From contig CAADRB010000022.1 of the NCBI GenBank assembly GCA_900708905.1, forward strand, positions 49,457-113,456: a stretch of 64,000 bases of DNA, read 5' to 3'. The DNA comes from Hymenolepis diminuta. Its lineage: Eukaryota > Platyhelminthes > Cestoda > Cyclophyllidea > Hymenolepididae. The position numbers were made by a program, and so were the translations under genes. Under the pieces are notes generated by a model, which worked only from the letters and a program-made list of their open reading frames with translations, did no database searches and was not told the origin of the DNA. Positions 10,139 through 23,041 of this stretch are shown piece after piece (position 1 is the stretch's first letter; each line of letters opens with the position of its first letter).

Positions 10139-11002
10139 GGGGGGAATGTAGGCAATGAAACTATAAAACCACTTTTTATCAGTTAATTAAAATTCTGATA
10201 TATTCCCATTAGAACATCAATATCACAAAACGAAAAGGTCGCGTATACTCCTTAATGTTTTGATAAGAAATTACTGTAATTCTAAGAATACCGATTTTTG
10301 AAATATATATGAACAAAGGCGTTGTGTATAAATGTAAATTATCTTAATTAAGTGATTTTTTTAAGTTTCAAAATTATTCATTTGTAAAAATGACTAACTG
10401 ACTGATCTAGATTATGAATCTATCATGATAAAATGCGTTTCTTCCTTCTAATAGCCATTATACTAACAAGATGTAAGAGCTTAGACTTTTTGAATTTACA
10501 TTATTATAATGATTAAGTAAGACTAATGCAGTTTGTATTAAATCAGTTTAAAGATTAAAACCATAGAAGGATTGGTAATTTCGAAATTTATAACTTTGAA
10601 GGAACAGCTATATTGTCCGCTTGTCATCTTGTATCACAAGGTAACATTAAATGAACTTGGCCAGCGCTTTCCACTTGTTTTAACCATACAGTAAAAAGGC
10701 AAATTTTGTTAACATGGATGGTCCACTGCTCAATAATCGAAGATGACGTAAAAATTTTGTTTTATCCCATTTCGAACAGAATAAAAAACATAAACTTTAA
10801 AAATTAATTACAACTTTTACAGCGACTTATATTCTGGAACGAAATACTAATCTAATTACAGTCTAAATAAAATATTACTAATTAATTATACGTATAAGCA
10901 TATTATAGTGTAAGTGGAAATATCTCCAGACATTTGAATTGATAAGAACGCTCTGAGTTATTGATGCAAGTTGAAGTGCGGGAAGCGGTTTGCGGGAAGA
11001 AG

Positions 11003-11024
11003 ATAATTATCATTTCTTCTAACA
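11003..11024 (+). repeat. 22-bp exact repeat of 1715-1736
   Basis: ATAATTATCATTTCTTCTAA plus CA is identical at both places and is preceded by a GGGA-rich run in each. It is probably the conserved end of a dispersed element whose remainder has diverged. Confidence 0.5.
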
Positions 11025-11171
11025 CGGTTACTCTAGTGCTAAGAAGGTGGAAGATGATTACGGAATAATAAGGTCAGATGGATATAAAGCCCTAAAAAGC
11101 CGTCATTCCTTTAAGATACTTGAAACCTATCCTTGAGTATGAATATAATTTCAAATAACATTTTAATTCTG

Positions 11172-13098
11172 TTATTTATACTTATTTTTAATTGGTAAAG
11201 CTGGAAGGCCTTCCTCAATGACTTTAGAAAAACCATCAAACGATAATTTTAAGACCTCTTCCTTTAAAAGTGCTCGTATTTGTTAATCATCTGCCGAATA
11301 AGACAATTCGAACTTAGTGGAAGAATTTTTGCTTCTTATTCATTGATCAAATCCAGCTAAACGGAATTCCCAAACTGAAGTAATGCTTAAAATGTCTACT
11401 TGTCTGTGTGAAATTTCATTACCCCAAGTCAGTCTTAACTATCCTCAAACAAAGTAGAATTTCCAGATCTCCTATCCGATCCTCTCATTAAATTTTTTGG
11501 AACTCTGAAATAAATAACTTTGTTTCAAAATACTTCTTCAGAAATAAAACTTTATTCTCCCTGTGGTACAAGTAATAACTGCTATCAAAATAAGTCAAAC
11601 TGTGGGAAATGTAGGTAGATTGGAACTTCGCTTGACTATCGCATCTAGTCATCTTTAGATCGGGAGTCAGCTTGACTTTATGGATTTACTGCTAACTATA
11701 ACACAGGAAAATGAATAGAAATAGAAATGTAAGACGGAAAATGAAATTAAAGAAAAATCGCTCGGCCTTATTAAACTCGTATTAGTTCGTATCATTCTGA
11801 TATTAAATCGCTGTTGAGGGAGGAGAATTTTATGCTGAATACGAATCTCTGGTCATGTTAGTTTACAGCTCTATAATTAAAAATCTGACTGCCAGTAATT
11901 TTGAACTTTTTAAATTCTGGTGGATGTATTTTTGTGCTCTCAAAAGGCCAATATCTAATGCAAATTTTGCAGTCACATTCAACACTTGATTTCAACCGAA
12001 GAGACGAAGAGAAAAAATGGTAAAGGTATACATACATCAAAGTTTCAAGACGGAATATAAAAACAGCTATGGTACCGGGATTATCGGGAATGTCTATCAA
12101 ATATGCAGCCAACTTCTAGCAAACATAATAAATGAGATTAAATAAATATTTTTTTATTACATATATCTGAATGAATTATTCCTTCGTTATCGAACTTTAG
12201 TGAGCTTTACTATGTAAAAAGCATATTATCTCTTTCCATCCAACAAGTGTTTTGGCTCTTGAAAGAAAAAATGTCTGAAGTGGTTTATCAACCATCTAAA
12301 TTACACAACTGTCAATGAGCTCTGGACACCACCACCGTGAAGGAACAAAGGGAAAATCCTGGAATTCTGACGTCGTAAAGTTATAACACGAAGCATTGGG
12401 TTGTACCCAGGAAGTAAAAATTGTGAAATTTGGCTACGATGATCAGATCATATAACGTTTTCAACATTTTTTCTGTTATTTCTTTCTATTCAATCCTTTT
12501 GAACTGTGTTATTGCTCTTTAAGTTTGGGTACTCACTTAGGACACAAATTTTGTAGGAGTTTTGCCTTATCATTAGTAATAAATAATATATGTGATATAC
12601 CAATAAAGCGAATATAACCTGTATTTAAATACATGAAATTATTTGGGAAAAAGTCGTCAAGGTGGAAATGTTATATTAATGTGAGAAAAATATTATATTA
12701 AATATCTACCCTTGAGAGAATAACCTTTTGCCATGTCACAAACCCTATGCTTATATTATTGGACCCTTTGTATATTTGAAATTTATAAGGTTCTTTTTGC
12801 GCGTGACTTAATTGTATGTTTCCCCAATCATCTTTAATCTAAAAACTGGACTCTCAGGTATTGTTGAGCGTCAAAAATCATTCTTATTCAACTTAATGTG
12901 CACTAGCGGCTGTATTTATTAATGATATGAACCGTACTAGAGCAAATAATTCCAGTATGAGAAGCATAACCGTTGGGGCTGTAAAATAAAGGCAGAAATC
13001 ATTTAAGTTTACCAAAGAGAACTCACTTCTATTTTGAAAAATTGCAACTGACTGTCCTTCCTTTTATTCACGTAGAAGCCATTAGGAAGCAACAACAA
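11172..13098 (-). CDS. Unrecognised multi-exon gene (partial model)
   Basis: Several protein-like exons lie in order on - with matching phases. They are: about 13098-13027 (acceptor uncertain, ends SQLQFFKIE|GTGAGT); 12838-12710 (43 codons, GTTTTTAG acceptor, starts IKDDWGNIQLSHAQKEPYKF, contains GSNNISIGFVTWQK); 12115-12036 (KLAAYLIDIPDNPGT, donor GTATGT, phase 2); and 11504-11435 (1-base start, VPKNLMRGSDRRSG, then TAA). A further open stretch 11272-11172 (EEVLKLSFDGFSKVIEEG, then TAA) could be an alternative last exon after a weak GTTAAG donor. The two middle exons are the firmest. I cannot identify the family; the 5' part is not established, and 15416-15390 is only a possible first exon. 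Confidence 0.5.
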
Positions 13099-15339
13099 AA
13101 TTGCCGCCAAAGTTTAACAACAATGATTAAAAGATTCTTTAAGAATCACTTATACAAGAACTGACGATTTTATGTATTTTGACGCTGCTTTCTATCCAGA
13201 TAGAAGCCAATTTAGTATTCCTCAGTGGTACCACATTTTTCCTTTGTGTCAAATATCTCTGTGTTCCATATCTTCGGAAAGTATCATGGAAAGTACGGAA
13301 GTATCATTTCCAATATGGATATGCCAAAGAGGAAATACAGATTATATGCTATGGTTTTACATCAACTTATATATGCACCACTTCATTTAAATGGAATGTG
13401 ACGTCTTTATAAGCAGCTTTAGGGTAAGATTATGAGGCTCCTGAAGCTGAATTATCATCTAGATCAAGTATCCTCTGAAATCATGCGACTTCAAATACAA
13501 TTAGAATTGGAAAATAAATCATGCATTTTAGAAATACAGCTATTGTTATCGGGTTTCATCAATTGTTTTTAGCGGCGATGATTTCCATGTAGTCAAATGG
13601 CTTGAAATGATGGCATTGGAATAAGATATGTCTGGTAGCAAAAAATTGATTAATTGTTTAGTGGACGAATAAATGCTTCCTATTTTTGTTATCCTTCGAA
13701 GTGGTTCGATTGACTGAGCTTTTCTTCACGATTTCTTACCACGCTGAGCCCTGAGCACAGCTTCTAGCTGTAGTGGTGAAATAACGTTTTTCGACAGTGT
13801 CACATTAATTGACAGATTTTATCAATTCTTGCTTAGTGGTCGTAAGTTCCACGTCCAAGTTTACACTGTCGTGGCAAAATAAATCGCTTAATGGACACGA
13901 CTTGATTGTCATTTTCGTAAACTGAGTTAATCATAAGCAACCATCTTTGGAACAAACATAGATGTTCTGAGAAAAAGAACAAGTAACATATTTACGAATT
14001 TTTATTTAAAATTTAATCAAAAATAAATTTGAATTGAAATTAAAACTAAAACCAACAGAGAGGGTAATGGACAACGTCATATTATTGTGCGATCGAAATG
14101 AATCAAGGTGAATTAAAGACGAATATCATTCAATTCTGTTTAAGAGCAATTAACTAGCCTCCAAGCTAATTAGACAAGCAATAAAATGCAAGTAACTAAA
14201 TTTTCGAGTAAGATGGAATGAAATGTGACCACTTCGTTTCAAGCTTATCCGAGTAAACAAATAATTGTTCCATAAATGGTTGAAGTAATTATCCCCCTCT
14301 TAAGTGTATTGAAACCAGTGTTCTCTAAGACCAACAACAGAAAGAATGGCCTCAAGCACTTTTGAATCCTTTCTAGCTATATTTTGCAGCTGCATCATGA
14401 AAATTATTTTCATTCGGGAAGAAGAAATTTTTGTATTCTTTACTGTGCCCCCGTCTTATTCTCTTTGGTCCCCAAGTATTTCTTTCTGGTCTCCTACAAT
14501 TCATTTAAGTTCCAATCTTTGGTGGGTAAATCAGGGTGCTTAGTGTGCTGCATCAATTTTGTAGTCCTCGTCATTTCAAAGTGGTGTGAAACTGTCAATC
14601 GTATGATTGCTTTAACACATGCTGTTTATCAACAAATCTTCAATAACTTCCGACAGTTGCTTTTAAGAGCTTTTCATAAAAGTGAAATTTACTTGCCATA
14701 AAACTGGAAGCTTTTAAAGAAAAAAAAAAATTTTTCAGTAAGATAAATTTTATTATTCATATCAATTTATATATATACATCAAAAAAACAAAGGAAACTT
14801 AGTTTTTAGCTTTATATTTATTACTTTATATAACAAAAAAATTTTTTCACTTCTGATTGCTTAGTGACTTATTTAAGGATAGAACGGCTTTTTAAAATAC
14901 CGAGAATGAAAATACAGTCAAAATGTGTTTTCCGATTGTCAAAATTTAAATTTGTTAAGCCCAAAAGTCGAAAATCCAGTCCAGAAGATGGAAATATTCA
15001 CAGAAAAGTATTAAAACTCTTTACCAGAACTTAGTTTCAAATATTAATGATTGTATATTCGTGTAAAAAATAGTAAAGCTAAGCTTTAATTCAATAAGAA
15101 TGCAAGAAAACATTAAATGTCATCTCAAAAATATTTGAACACTTTTCATTATTGCATTTCACCCTTGATAAGTTTATATTAAGTTTAAAATAGAGAATCT
15201 ATTCTTAAAACCGGAAACACGGATGGATGATTTTATTTACAAATTTGCTTCTCTTTATATCTTCATCTTACGTTGAATCTATAGTAATGTCTGTAAACTT
15301 TTAACCTTTCCTGACCCAAGCACTCCATAGACGAACATC
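13099..15339. other. Non-coding or unresolved
   Basis: AT-rich. On +, 13424-13575 follows a CTTTAG acceptor and holds a 46-codon coiled-coil-like frame (LKLNYHLDQVSSEIM). On -, a 28-base candidate exon lies near 13717-13744 (LEAVLRAQR, donor GTAAGA). Both are weak. From 14346 to 14701 several frames are open on both strands, but none resembles a known protein. Confidence 0.3.
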
Positions 15340-15800
15340 ATGTGTCCACAGCTGGCCTATTTCTCATCGATCAGAAAAGGGAAACATACCTCAGACGATA
15401 GTAGCAGACACCGCATGGTCGGCCCTGCTATTAGCCAGTCTTGTCTGCACTGGCCCTTCCTTTTTCAACAATCGTCCAATCGACCAATTAAAGCTCGCAT
15501 ACGATTATATCCTTATGCGTGTCCTCACCCAAAGTGTCGATTATAAATAGCCCTCCATTAGGCACACACAATAAAACACACACACAGGGGACCCTAGCTC
15601 GTCAAACGCATCTCCCGTTGCTCAGTCCTTCTCCTCCAATTTCCTATTTTCCCTTGAGACTCTGTACTGAGCTTTGCTCAATACAACCTGGTCAACGCAA
15701 TCCTTGGTGTTCTTTTTCTTTCATTTACTGTTAGCCATCTGCCGCTACAAACTGGTGACTCTCAACAATCTGGTGACCCTCTACAAACTGGTGACTCTGC
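15340..15800 (+). repeat. Possible solo LTR fragment with 18-bp tandem repeat
   Basis: A GC-richer block begins with TGTGTCCACAG. It contains a TATA-like TTATAAATAG (15541-15550), a CACACA run with AATAAA (15562-15586) and three 18-bp copies of ACAAACTGGTGACTCT-type sequence starting at 15747, 15765 and 15783. TGGTGAC is typical just after the LTR of Gypsy-like elements. There is no second LTR or pol gene. Alternatively it is a promoter: read on -, it carries two ATTGG boxes and an ATG at 15416 followed after nine codons by GTATGT. Confidence 0.25.
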
Positions 15801-16200
15801 CACTACAAATCATTTTGAAGCTGGTACCTTGTGAAAAGGTCCGCAATCTTTTAAATCCATGTTAATAAATGAGATCGGTCATTCCGCTGATCGAGTTTAC
15901 ACCAATGAGGGTTACACCTTAACATTGTGCTCTTTGAACGCGTTACCAAGGTCTATCATCTCCTCAGACATTAGAAGTAAGGAAACCTTCTCATCGCATT
16001 CAGTATTTACTACGAATATAGTATTTATTTGAATCATTTGCTCAAAAGAAAATGAACACATCTTGTTTTTACTGAAGTAAGAGTTGGCCTGAAAGAAGGG
16101 AATCTTTCAGATATACGTTAAATGAGGTGAGAAGAAGATAATACATTAAATCGGGACCCTGAAAAGTAACAAGATTTGGCTGTCATCAGTGCCCATCTAC

Positions 16201-16307
16201 CTTTGATTCTTCCTACTTTGAAATATTTGATAGCACTTTCAAGGGAATTATCAGTTTTCATAAAGGAAAATTTGCGTTTGTTGCACGTATTAAAAACCAA
16301 TTTCAAT
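16201..16307 (-). other. Candidate internal exon
   Basis: On - an AAACAG acceptor and an AAAG|GTAGAT donor frame 35 codons with one base left over at each end (LKLVFNTCNKRKFSF, SLESAIKYFK). It could belong upstream of the unrecognised gene at 11-13 kb, but no connecting exon was found. Confidence 0.25.
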
Positions 16308-16911
16308 CTGTTTCGAAGTCTCTCTTATATGCTAAACTTGGCGGTGGCATGACATAAGCACGGCTTTATAGGTACAACATGTTACAATTTAATTTAAGGC
16401 GAACTTGATAAAAAGTGAATTCGATAAATATTTAGATTTAAATTTGAATATTTAAACATCAACTGTTATTGGGCATGCTGAATTTATTAGTGTCTAAATC
16501 GAACAGAATTAAGCATTGTTTTACATAGCATCCTTTAATGGATGGAATGTAACGGAGAGTTTTTCTAAATATAAATTGATTTCAGATAATGTAGATGTGA
16601 TTATTGTTAACCCACAAAGATAAGAATAATAAATTTAGCGTTTTTGTGTAAATCATCCTTTTAATTTAATATAGTTAATAATATCTGAAGTAAGTTTGTT
16701 ACTTTTAAAATCCCGCTGGCAATATTTCAACTCATTTTCCAATTGCTTTCTTATTACTCTAATTGCAAGACAAATTCTAAAAGTCTACCATGAGAAAGAG
16801 AAAAACACCAATGAAAAAATGAATTTCTTTTATCGGATTTAATTTAAAAACCTTTTATTAACTTCACTGCACATTTATGAATAATTTACATCTTCACTTT
16901 CGCTTTCAGTA

Positions 16912-17149
16912 CCAATCGGATGGAAAGACACTATTTTCAACATCCAACCATATCAATAAAGAGTCTATATTCGTAAAAATGGAGGCGAACTCATGCATAT
17001 TATCTACACAATGGGGAAATATATATTGTTCTATAGTTAAATACAAAGAGAAGAAACAAGGCAAAATTTCGATTCTAAAGTTTGTGGGGTTCACAACACT
17101 AACAAGGCTGATTGAATCACGTGCGCTAGAGCTCACCACGGGAAGTGCG
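16912..17149 (+). other. Unassigned open frame ending at an N gap
   Basis: After TTTCGCTTTCAG the + strand is open for about 79 codons up to the N gap at 17150 (MEANSCILSTQWGNIYC, KYKEKKQGKISIL). The sequence then enters the repeat-like block at 17105-17250. It may be an exon or part of a transposon. I do not recognise it. Confidence 0.2.
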
Positions 17150-17345
17150 NNCATGTAACCGGTCGCGTTGAGATCAAGCGCGGCGTGTGTGCAGAGACCT
17201 CCTCAACCAATCAGCAATCAAGATCCCTGCAGCCCAGCATGGTTTTGTATTTAATGACTAAGCTTTTGACTTACAAAAAACAAGGAAGTGGTCAATAAAC
17301 CCTTTCCACTCATTATCTTTCTGATTCTTACCACTTTAGGCATAG
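17105..17345 (+). repeat. CpG-bearing repeat-like block
   Basis: A GC-rich stretch contains ACGTGCGCTAGAGC and TCGCGTTGAGATCAAGCGCGG, with an inverted pair GCTGATTG (17108) / CAATCAGC (17204). It is followed by GTCAATAAACCC at about 17292, a polyadenylation-like site. The arrangement resembles an LTR or SINE fragment but is interrupted by N at 17150-17151. Confidence 0.3.
17150..17151. other. Assembly gap (2 N)
   Basis: Two undetermined bases interrupt a GC-rich repeat-like block. Frames crossing this point are not reliable. Confidence 0.99.
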
Positions 17346-18060
17346 CTTAGCTAATTTGGCTTGAATTGATAATAGAGGACTCTGCTAGAGGTTATTCGGA
17401 CTGCTTAGGAGGATTACTTAGGTGTAGGAAAAGACTTATTGGTGTAGCATCCGCTACAAGGTTGCGTCACCATTGTTTCCAACATTGAAGAGCATGACTG
17501 TGACACTTAACAACTAAAAATAATGATGGAAAAATATATAAACATAAGAAACAGAGGAACAGTAAAAGTGGGGGTGAAAAAGAGATTAAAGAGAAGTAAA
17601 ATAATTCATCATATTTACATGTCATGAATCACCCGAACTCTTGATTAATCAGGTTGACCTTTCTTATTAGTAATGGGTATAGTTATTTGCATCATGAACT
17701 ACCAATCCTAAGTTCAAAGTTCATCTTTTAGCCTCCCAGGCTCTTACGTACTAATGTACATTTCTATATTTTGAAACTGTTTGAATAGTTGGATAATCTG
17801 CCTTGGCTCGTTCTTTTAATCTGACAGCCATTAATTTCGCATACGTTCAAGTGCTTTTAGAAGTGCTGAGCTTACTAGAATTTACTCAACTTAAAAAAGA
17901 ATAAGTTAGGTCGATTCTCAGATCAGATTCTAAGGAAACGTACACTACGATAAAATATTTAACATATCATGGAGAAATGAGGAGAGAGAAAAATAAACTT
18001 AAAATCCATGGTGTATAAAGTAAAATTTTTAAGTATAAGCATACTGATAACCTCAAAATT

Positions 18061-18079
18061 ATACATATATATATATATG
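18061..18079. repeat. AT dinucleotide microsatellite
   Basis: ATACATATATATATATATG. A short simple repeat in gene-poor DNA. Confidence 0.7.
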
Positions 18080-21000
18080 ATTTATTTAAATATATTTGTG
18101 GTTTTAACAAGCAGATTAAAAATTGAATTCTACTGGAACTAGATTTGTCTGTAATCCGTCTATTTAGAAGCCTTGGTATACTCGGTAGGATTGAACTACT
18201 TTACTAAAATGAAAGAACATATATATATTGAATTAAAAAAATTATTTTTTCTAATGTTCCGATTAGCTGAGAAATTTTCCACTTTTAATGACCTCTCCCA
18301 AGACATAATTTTGTAATGATAACCACTTCAAGAGTTACTATTATAATTTCATACTCTTAAGCCAATTTCCTTCAGAAAAATTATTGTTTACTTTTTCACT
18401 TGCTTTATTGCTTACTTTCTTGACATAAAATGACTTTGCTGCGATTTTGCATTCAATATCTGTGCCAAGACTCCAAATTCACTTTGAATTTGATCTTTTC
18501 ACATATCGAAAAGATCAGATGCGTCTTTGTAGGGAAATACGCCCGCTTATAACATGAGCGCGATCTGATTTGAAGTCACTTTTTTATTCCTTACGAGTGT
18601 TTTCTTAGTAAAATTAAAAATATGTTTCCAATAACACGCTGTTTCTTGATAATCAAATATTACAAAGACCTAATGTTTTTCTATTACTGATTTTGGTAAT
18701 TTATTTAAAAAATTGAACTTAAAATCAATATAAATGTAAGTACTTTGAGGATTTTAGGAGAAAGAATTGCTTCTTTTAAAAGAAAGTCACAAGAAGGATC
18801 GTTTCCATGTGACCGAGAATCTTGAGAAGATGCGTAGGTCTTATTACCGTTTCTTGACCTAAATTACTCACTAAATTTATTTAATATAAATTTAATTTTT
18901 TCGAGATCAAAGGAGGAGAAGAAAAATAAAGGTAATATAATATAAATAAATCTGGATTCCTCATGATAGTCCGACTTTATTAGAGATCGGATTTGTTGTT
19001 GCGGCAAGTCTCAAATTTTGATGTAATTAATTTTGAACCAAATTAGTTTTTTAGGGCGAAGGCGCACTAATTTGAATGAAGAATCACGATCTGATGAAAA
19101 AGTGCCAACGTCTGTTTAGGCGAAATTTGCAGGAACTCAAACGGCGAGGAAAACGTGACCTTAAAAACTCGATGTGAATACTCAGTCCCTGTGAAACCGT
19201 CAGATCATGGGATACTTAAACCACAAACAGGATTGTCAAATTCATGGTACTCTAATGTTTACTTTCTACGAAAATAAAATTGAATTTGACAGCACAAAAC
19301 CCCACGTATTCGTGTTACTGAAAGAGAATCTGGTAATTTGACTGACATGAAAATTTCAGAAAAGTGGACATTTGTACTTTCAGCTGATGTGGACAGTCAT
19401 AGCAACTTCTTCAAAGTTGACTGTCCTCAAAGGTACGTACGTTTAATTATTAGTACGACTCACATCTGCATTAAATTATTTTAATATAAAATTTATATGA
19501 CATCATTTCAAGTCAATTGAATACCAAGACAGATCTTAACGGTCCACTATAAGATTGAAATAAAGTAATAGATACTGGATTTTCTTCTTGCGTTTTGTTT
19601 AAAAGGTCGTTGATTACCTTCATGATGTACTTTTTGCATTTGATCATGCTAAAATGGGATAGGAAGATAAGACTGTAAAAACAATACTTAACCTCGATAC
19701 TTTAGAGTTCCTTTGTTTAATAGTGTAAAATGATAGGAATAATACAAAAATGACAGCAAACTTCAAGAAATTGATTTAGTTTCAATATTAAACAAACTGG
19801 GCTACAAAATTGATTGTTAGCTATGAGAGGACGAAAATATCTTGGAGAAATATTTAAATACGGGCACCAGAAAAAAAATTCACACGTTGATGAAGTATAG
19901 AAAAAGTCGGGAAATTAGTCAGGAAATTAACGTAATTTATATCTTCTGATTTCTAGATTTATTATATTGTCAATTTATAAATTAGAAATATCATTTTTTA
20001 CCTCTTAGTCCAATAATTCAAAGTTCAAACTTCAAGATTTGACCGATAGGCTCCTGGGCGGTAATTTATATCTACATGACTCAGGGCTGATTCATTAGTT
20101 GGATACGGCATCTTGATATATCTGCCTCTTCCGACAGTCAGGTAGTTGATACACAGTTGATACACAGAGCTAACTAGAGTTCATTCAGTTCAAATAAATT
20201 AACTTGGGAAAAATTATTTTCATCCAGCCATGTATGTCCAAATGAGAGACATATTTCATTTCAGTTCACTTAGAATTTTTTGTTGTAAATACAGTTTTAA
20301 CTTTGATATAAAATAAATTTCATTTGAGTGAAAGTAGCATATTGAATAATATTTTCCTTTTTAATGAAATATTTTATATCATTTTCACTCTGGCCGATTA
20401 TTTATCCATTTTAACTGATCTCCTTGACAGAGAATTTGAAAACACGGCACATTTAGGGTGTTAAAAGACAGTTAAATCAAAACTGCATTGTCTAGAAGTG
20501 AAGAGATTTCAAATATGAGTCCAAGGGAATTTTGCTCAGGTTTGCAATATTAGGATTGTCATTCATTGTTGAAAGCCTCTTATTCCAACATAAACACTAT
20601 TCGATTATAGATGCTTAACTCTTACAATTACTCTAAGAAAATGGCGATGAATAGGGCTTTATTGACTCTGATATCCAGCAGAGAACCGTCTTGGTCTAAA
20701 TCAGGTCAAATTATGATATTTGGTTCCATTTTTAGGTAATATATAAGATAATAATATTAATATAGGTGGAAATAGAGTCAACCAAAGGTAGGAAATTGGT
20801 AGAAGTTAAAGGAATAAGAGAATAGGAAGAGAAAAACTTTGGGTGAAAGTTGCTCAGTGGGCTCTGTAATGTTAAAAAGTTTTAGCCTGCTTCATTGGCA
20901 TAAATCCCGCCTTACAAAAGCTAAATGCTATGCAGAAATGACAATAGAAGTGACGCAAAAATACATTCTTTTAACTCGTGCAATTTTAAATACTCTTTTT

Positions 21001-22840
21001 CATCTGACATCAAACAGATTAGTACTGGATTGCTAAATAAGTGACCGTGAAACTATGAGAAAATTCAAATCCTCATTCATTAAAATTAGTGCAATTGACC
21101 CCTAATTGTCTTGTAAACCAATCTCCAGCATAAATAAATTTCTCGAGCTTACTGAAGTTGCTAATGCTAAAGAGGGGTAAATTGCAATCTGATTTCCAGA
21201 GAAAACCTCACCTTTTAAGAGGGGATCAGATCTGTAATGGGAATTATGAGTGATCCGTTTGTTGATCGAGTGGACCTAGTGAAAGTGTATGGTCAACTAT
21301 TAATAAGGAATTGATTTAACACCTATACGCTGAGAAGCAAGTCAGCAGACCCCTCTATATGCATTCTCAAATGATTTTCATCTTTAAGAACTTCCTTAAC
21401 AAGAGGGAAAGAAATTCTAAATTCCTGCATTTCGCTTTTCGTGTCTTTTCATTCCATTAGTTATGGCAGTATCCACCATGAGATCTGATATAAAAAATGC
21501 ATTAATTGTTATCGGGTTAGTTCAAATTACAAAAACATAAGTATCCTCAGATACCTTTCGCATCCTATGCATTATTGATAGATCAAAAATGAAAATAAGA
21601 CAAGCATAAAGAAGCCCATCAGCTAAAAGAATGGGTTTTTGCGAGACCTTTTTCTTGGATTACAATGCCATTATTTGACACTTGTTAGGCTTCTTAGAGT
21701 TCTTGCCAGATTTCTTTGCAAAGGCAATTAAAAGTCCAACCGAAGTATGTCAAATCCACTACCATTCGACATCACTAAAAGTTTAATCGATGCATACAAT
21801 TATAATATAATTTGAGGCTGATTAAAGTAGGAGAGACCGACCAAGGATGTTTCCGATCTTTCAAAAATTGATTAGATTACCTTAAATATTTTTAAAATAA
21901 AATTTTCTTTAAAGCGGTATTGAAGTCAGTCTTGTTTCATTTTAAAAGCCAAACCCAGTCTAAAAAAGGGGAACAGGGGAGATAAGGACTCAAGCAGACC
22001 GCTTTTTGTTATAGTATGCTGGTATATCACATAAGCAAATGAATCAATAATACAAAACATGGAGTTCATGAAGAGCATAGCAGACGTTAATAATAAGTAA
22101 GTGGTATTTTCTCAAAGGATGATGCTGAATTAAATAATTTTCTCACATAATGTATTTCCTTTTCGACGACTCTAAGATGGAAAATGGGAAACATTGAATA
22201 AGATCAAAAGCATATGTAGTTTGACAGAGGAATATTTATCAATATAAATTCTCTATTCTAGTTAGGCTAAACGGATCATGATAGGCAATGCTCAAATTAG
22301 GGTTTTTATTTTGACTCAGTAGGACGAAGTTGGATTCAAAAGGGAAACTATTTGAAAGAGTAATATCTATTTATATGGCAGTAAAAAGTTTATCATTTCA
22401 GAATTTTCTATGTCAGCAACCAAGCTATGAGTCTTGCGTTTAACCTATTTGTTCAATAACGTCATGCTTATTTCCTCTAGCTTATGTAACCGATGACACT
22501 ACTCACCTCTCAGAAAACTTTAAATAGAAAAGTAAAGGCGATACTTAATAGTGAGAACAGCTACTACTACTCAAACAAGTCTCTTATATCAACTAATAAC
22601 TTCTCTATCACCTCAAACTTGAAATCTTCTTTCTGTCTTAGGTTTACATTAGTCAGCTGAGGAGGACGGCTGAGTACTTCTTCAAAATTGACTCCAAATA
22701 TATGTCATTTAAGAAATACAACAATTTTTCAATTGTTAGTGGATATTTAGTGTGGACATTTTGGTCCAGACATGCCATTCCAAGCGCTGATTCAATAATT
22801 CAGAAGTGCCCTAAATGCCATTTTATTAACGCTGAAAAAT

Positions 22841-23041
22841 AAACGACTTTATTTATTACAATGTCAGACACTGACCCATAAACCATCCGTTAACTGGCTT
22901 AATGTCACCTTGGGAAAACATTTGCCAGGACTTGCCGTAAATATTACACCCAGGTCACATGTAAACTTAGGCGGCTTTATTATGGCTGGAGTGAAGTATT
23001 GGCAAATGTGCCTGCATAATTATGAAAACAATGAAGTCTAA
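22841..23041 (+). other. Unassigned open frame
   Basis: About 65 codons in a locally GC-richer patch encode a protein-like segment (SVNWLNVTLGKHLPGLAV, NLGGFIMAGVKYWQM) ending in TAA. I see no clear start or splice sites. It may be a decayed transposon or retrogene. Confidence 0.2.

Larger units (their letters stand above)
7849..11171. other. Intergenic, gene-poor
   Basis: AT-rich DNA with one candidate exon (9508-9717) and a 14-base assembly gap (10125-10138). A purine-rich piece at 10976-11024 shares 22 exact bases with 1715-1736. Nothing else is supportable. Confidence 0.5.

Noticed and set aside
6345..15352. TGTGTCCACAGCT shared at about 6350 (-) and 15340 (+) as ends of one LTR family
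   Set aside because: The match stops after 13 bases, so it is not evidence of a common element.
19085..19110. CTGATGA as a hammerhead ribozyme core
   Set aside because: No paired stems or GAAA at the required spacing; the same holds for other CTGATG sites and for the foldback arms.
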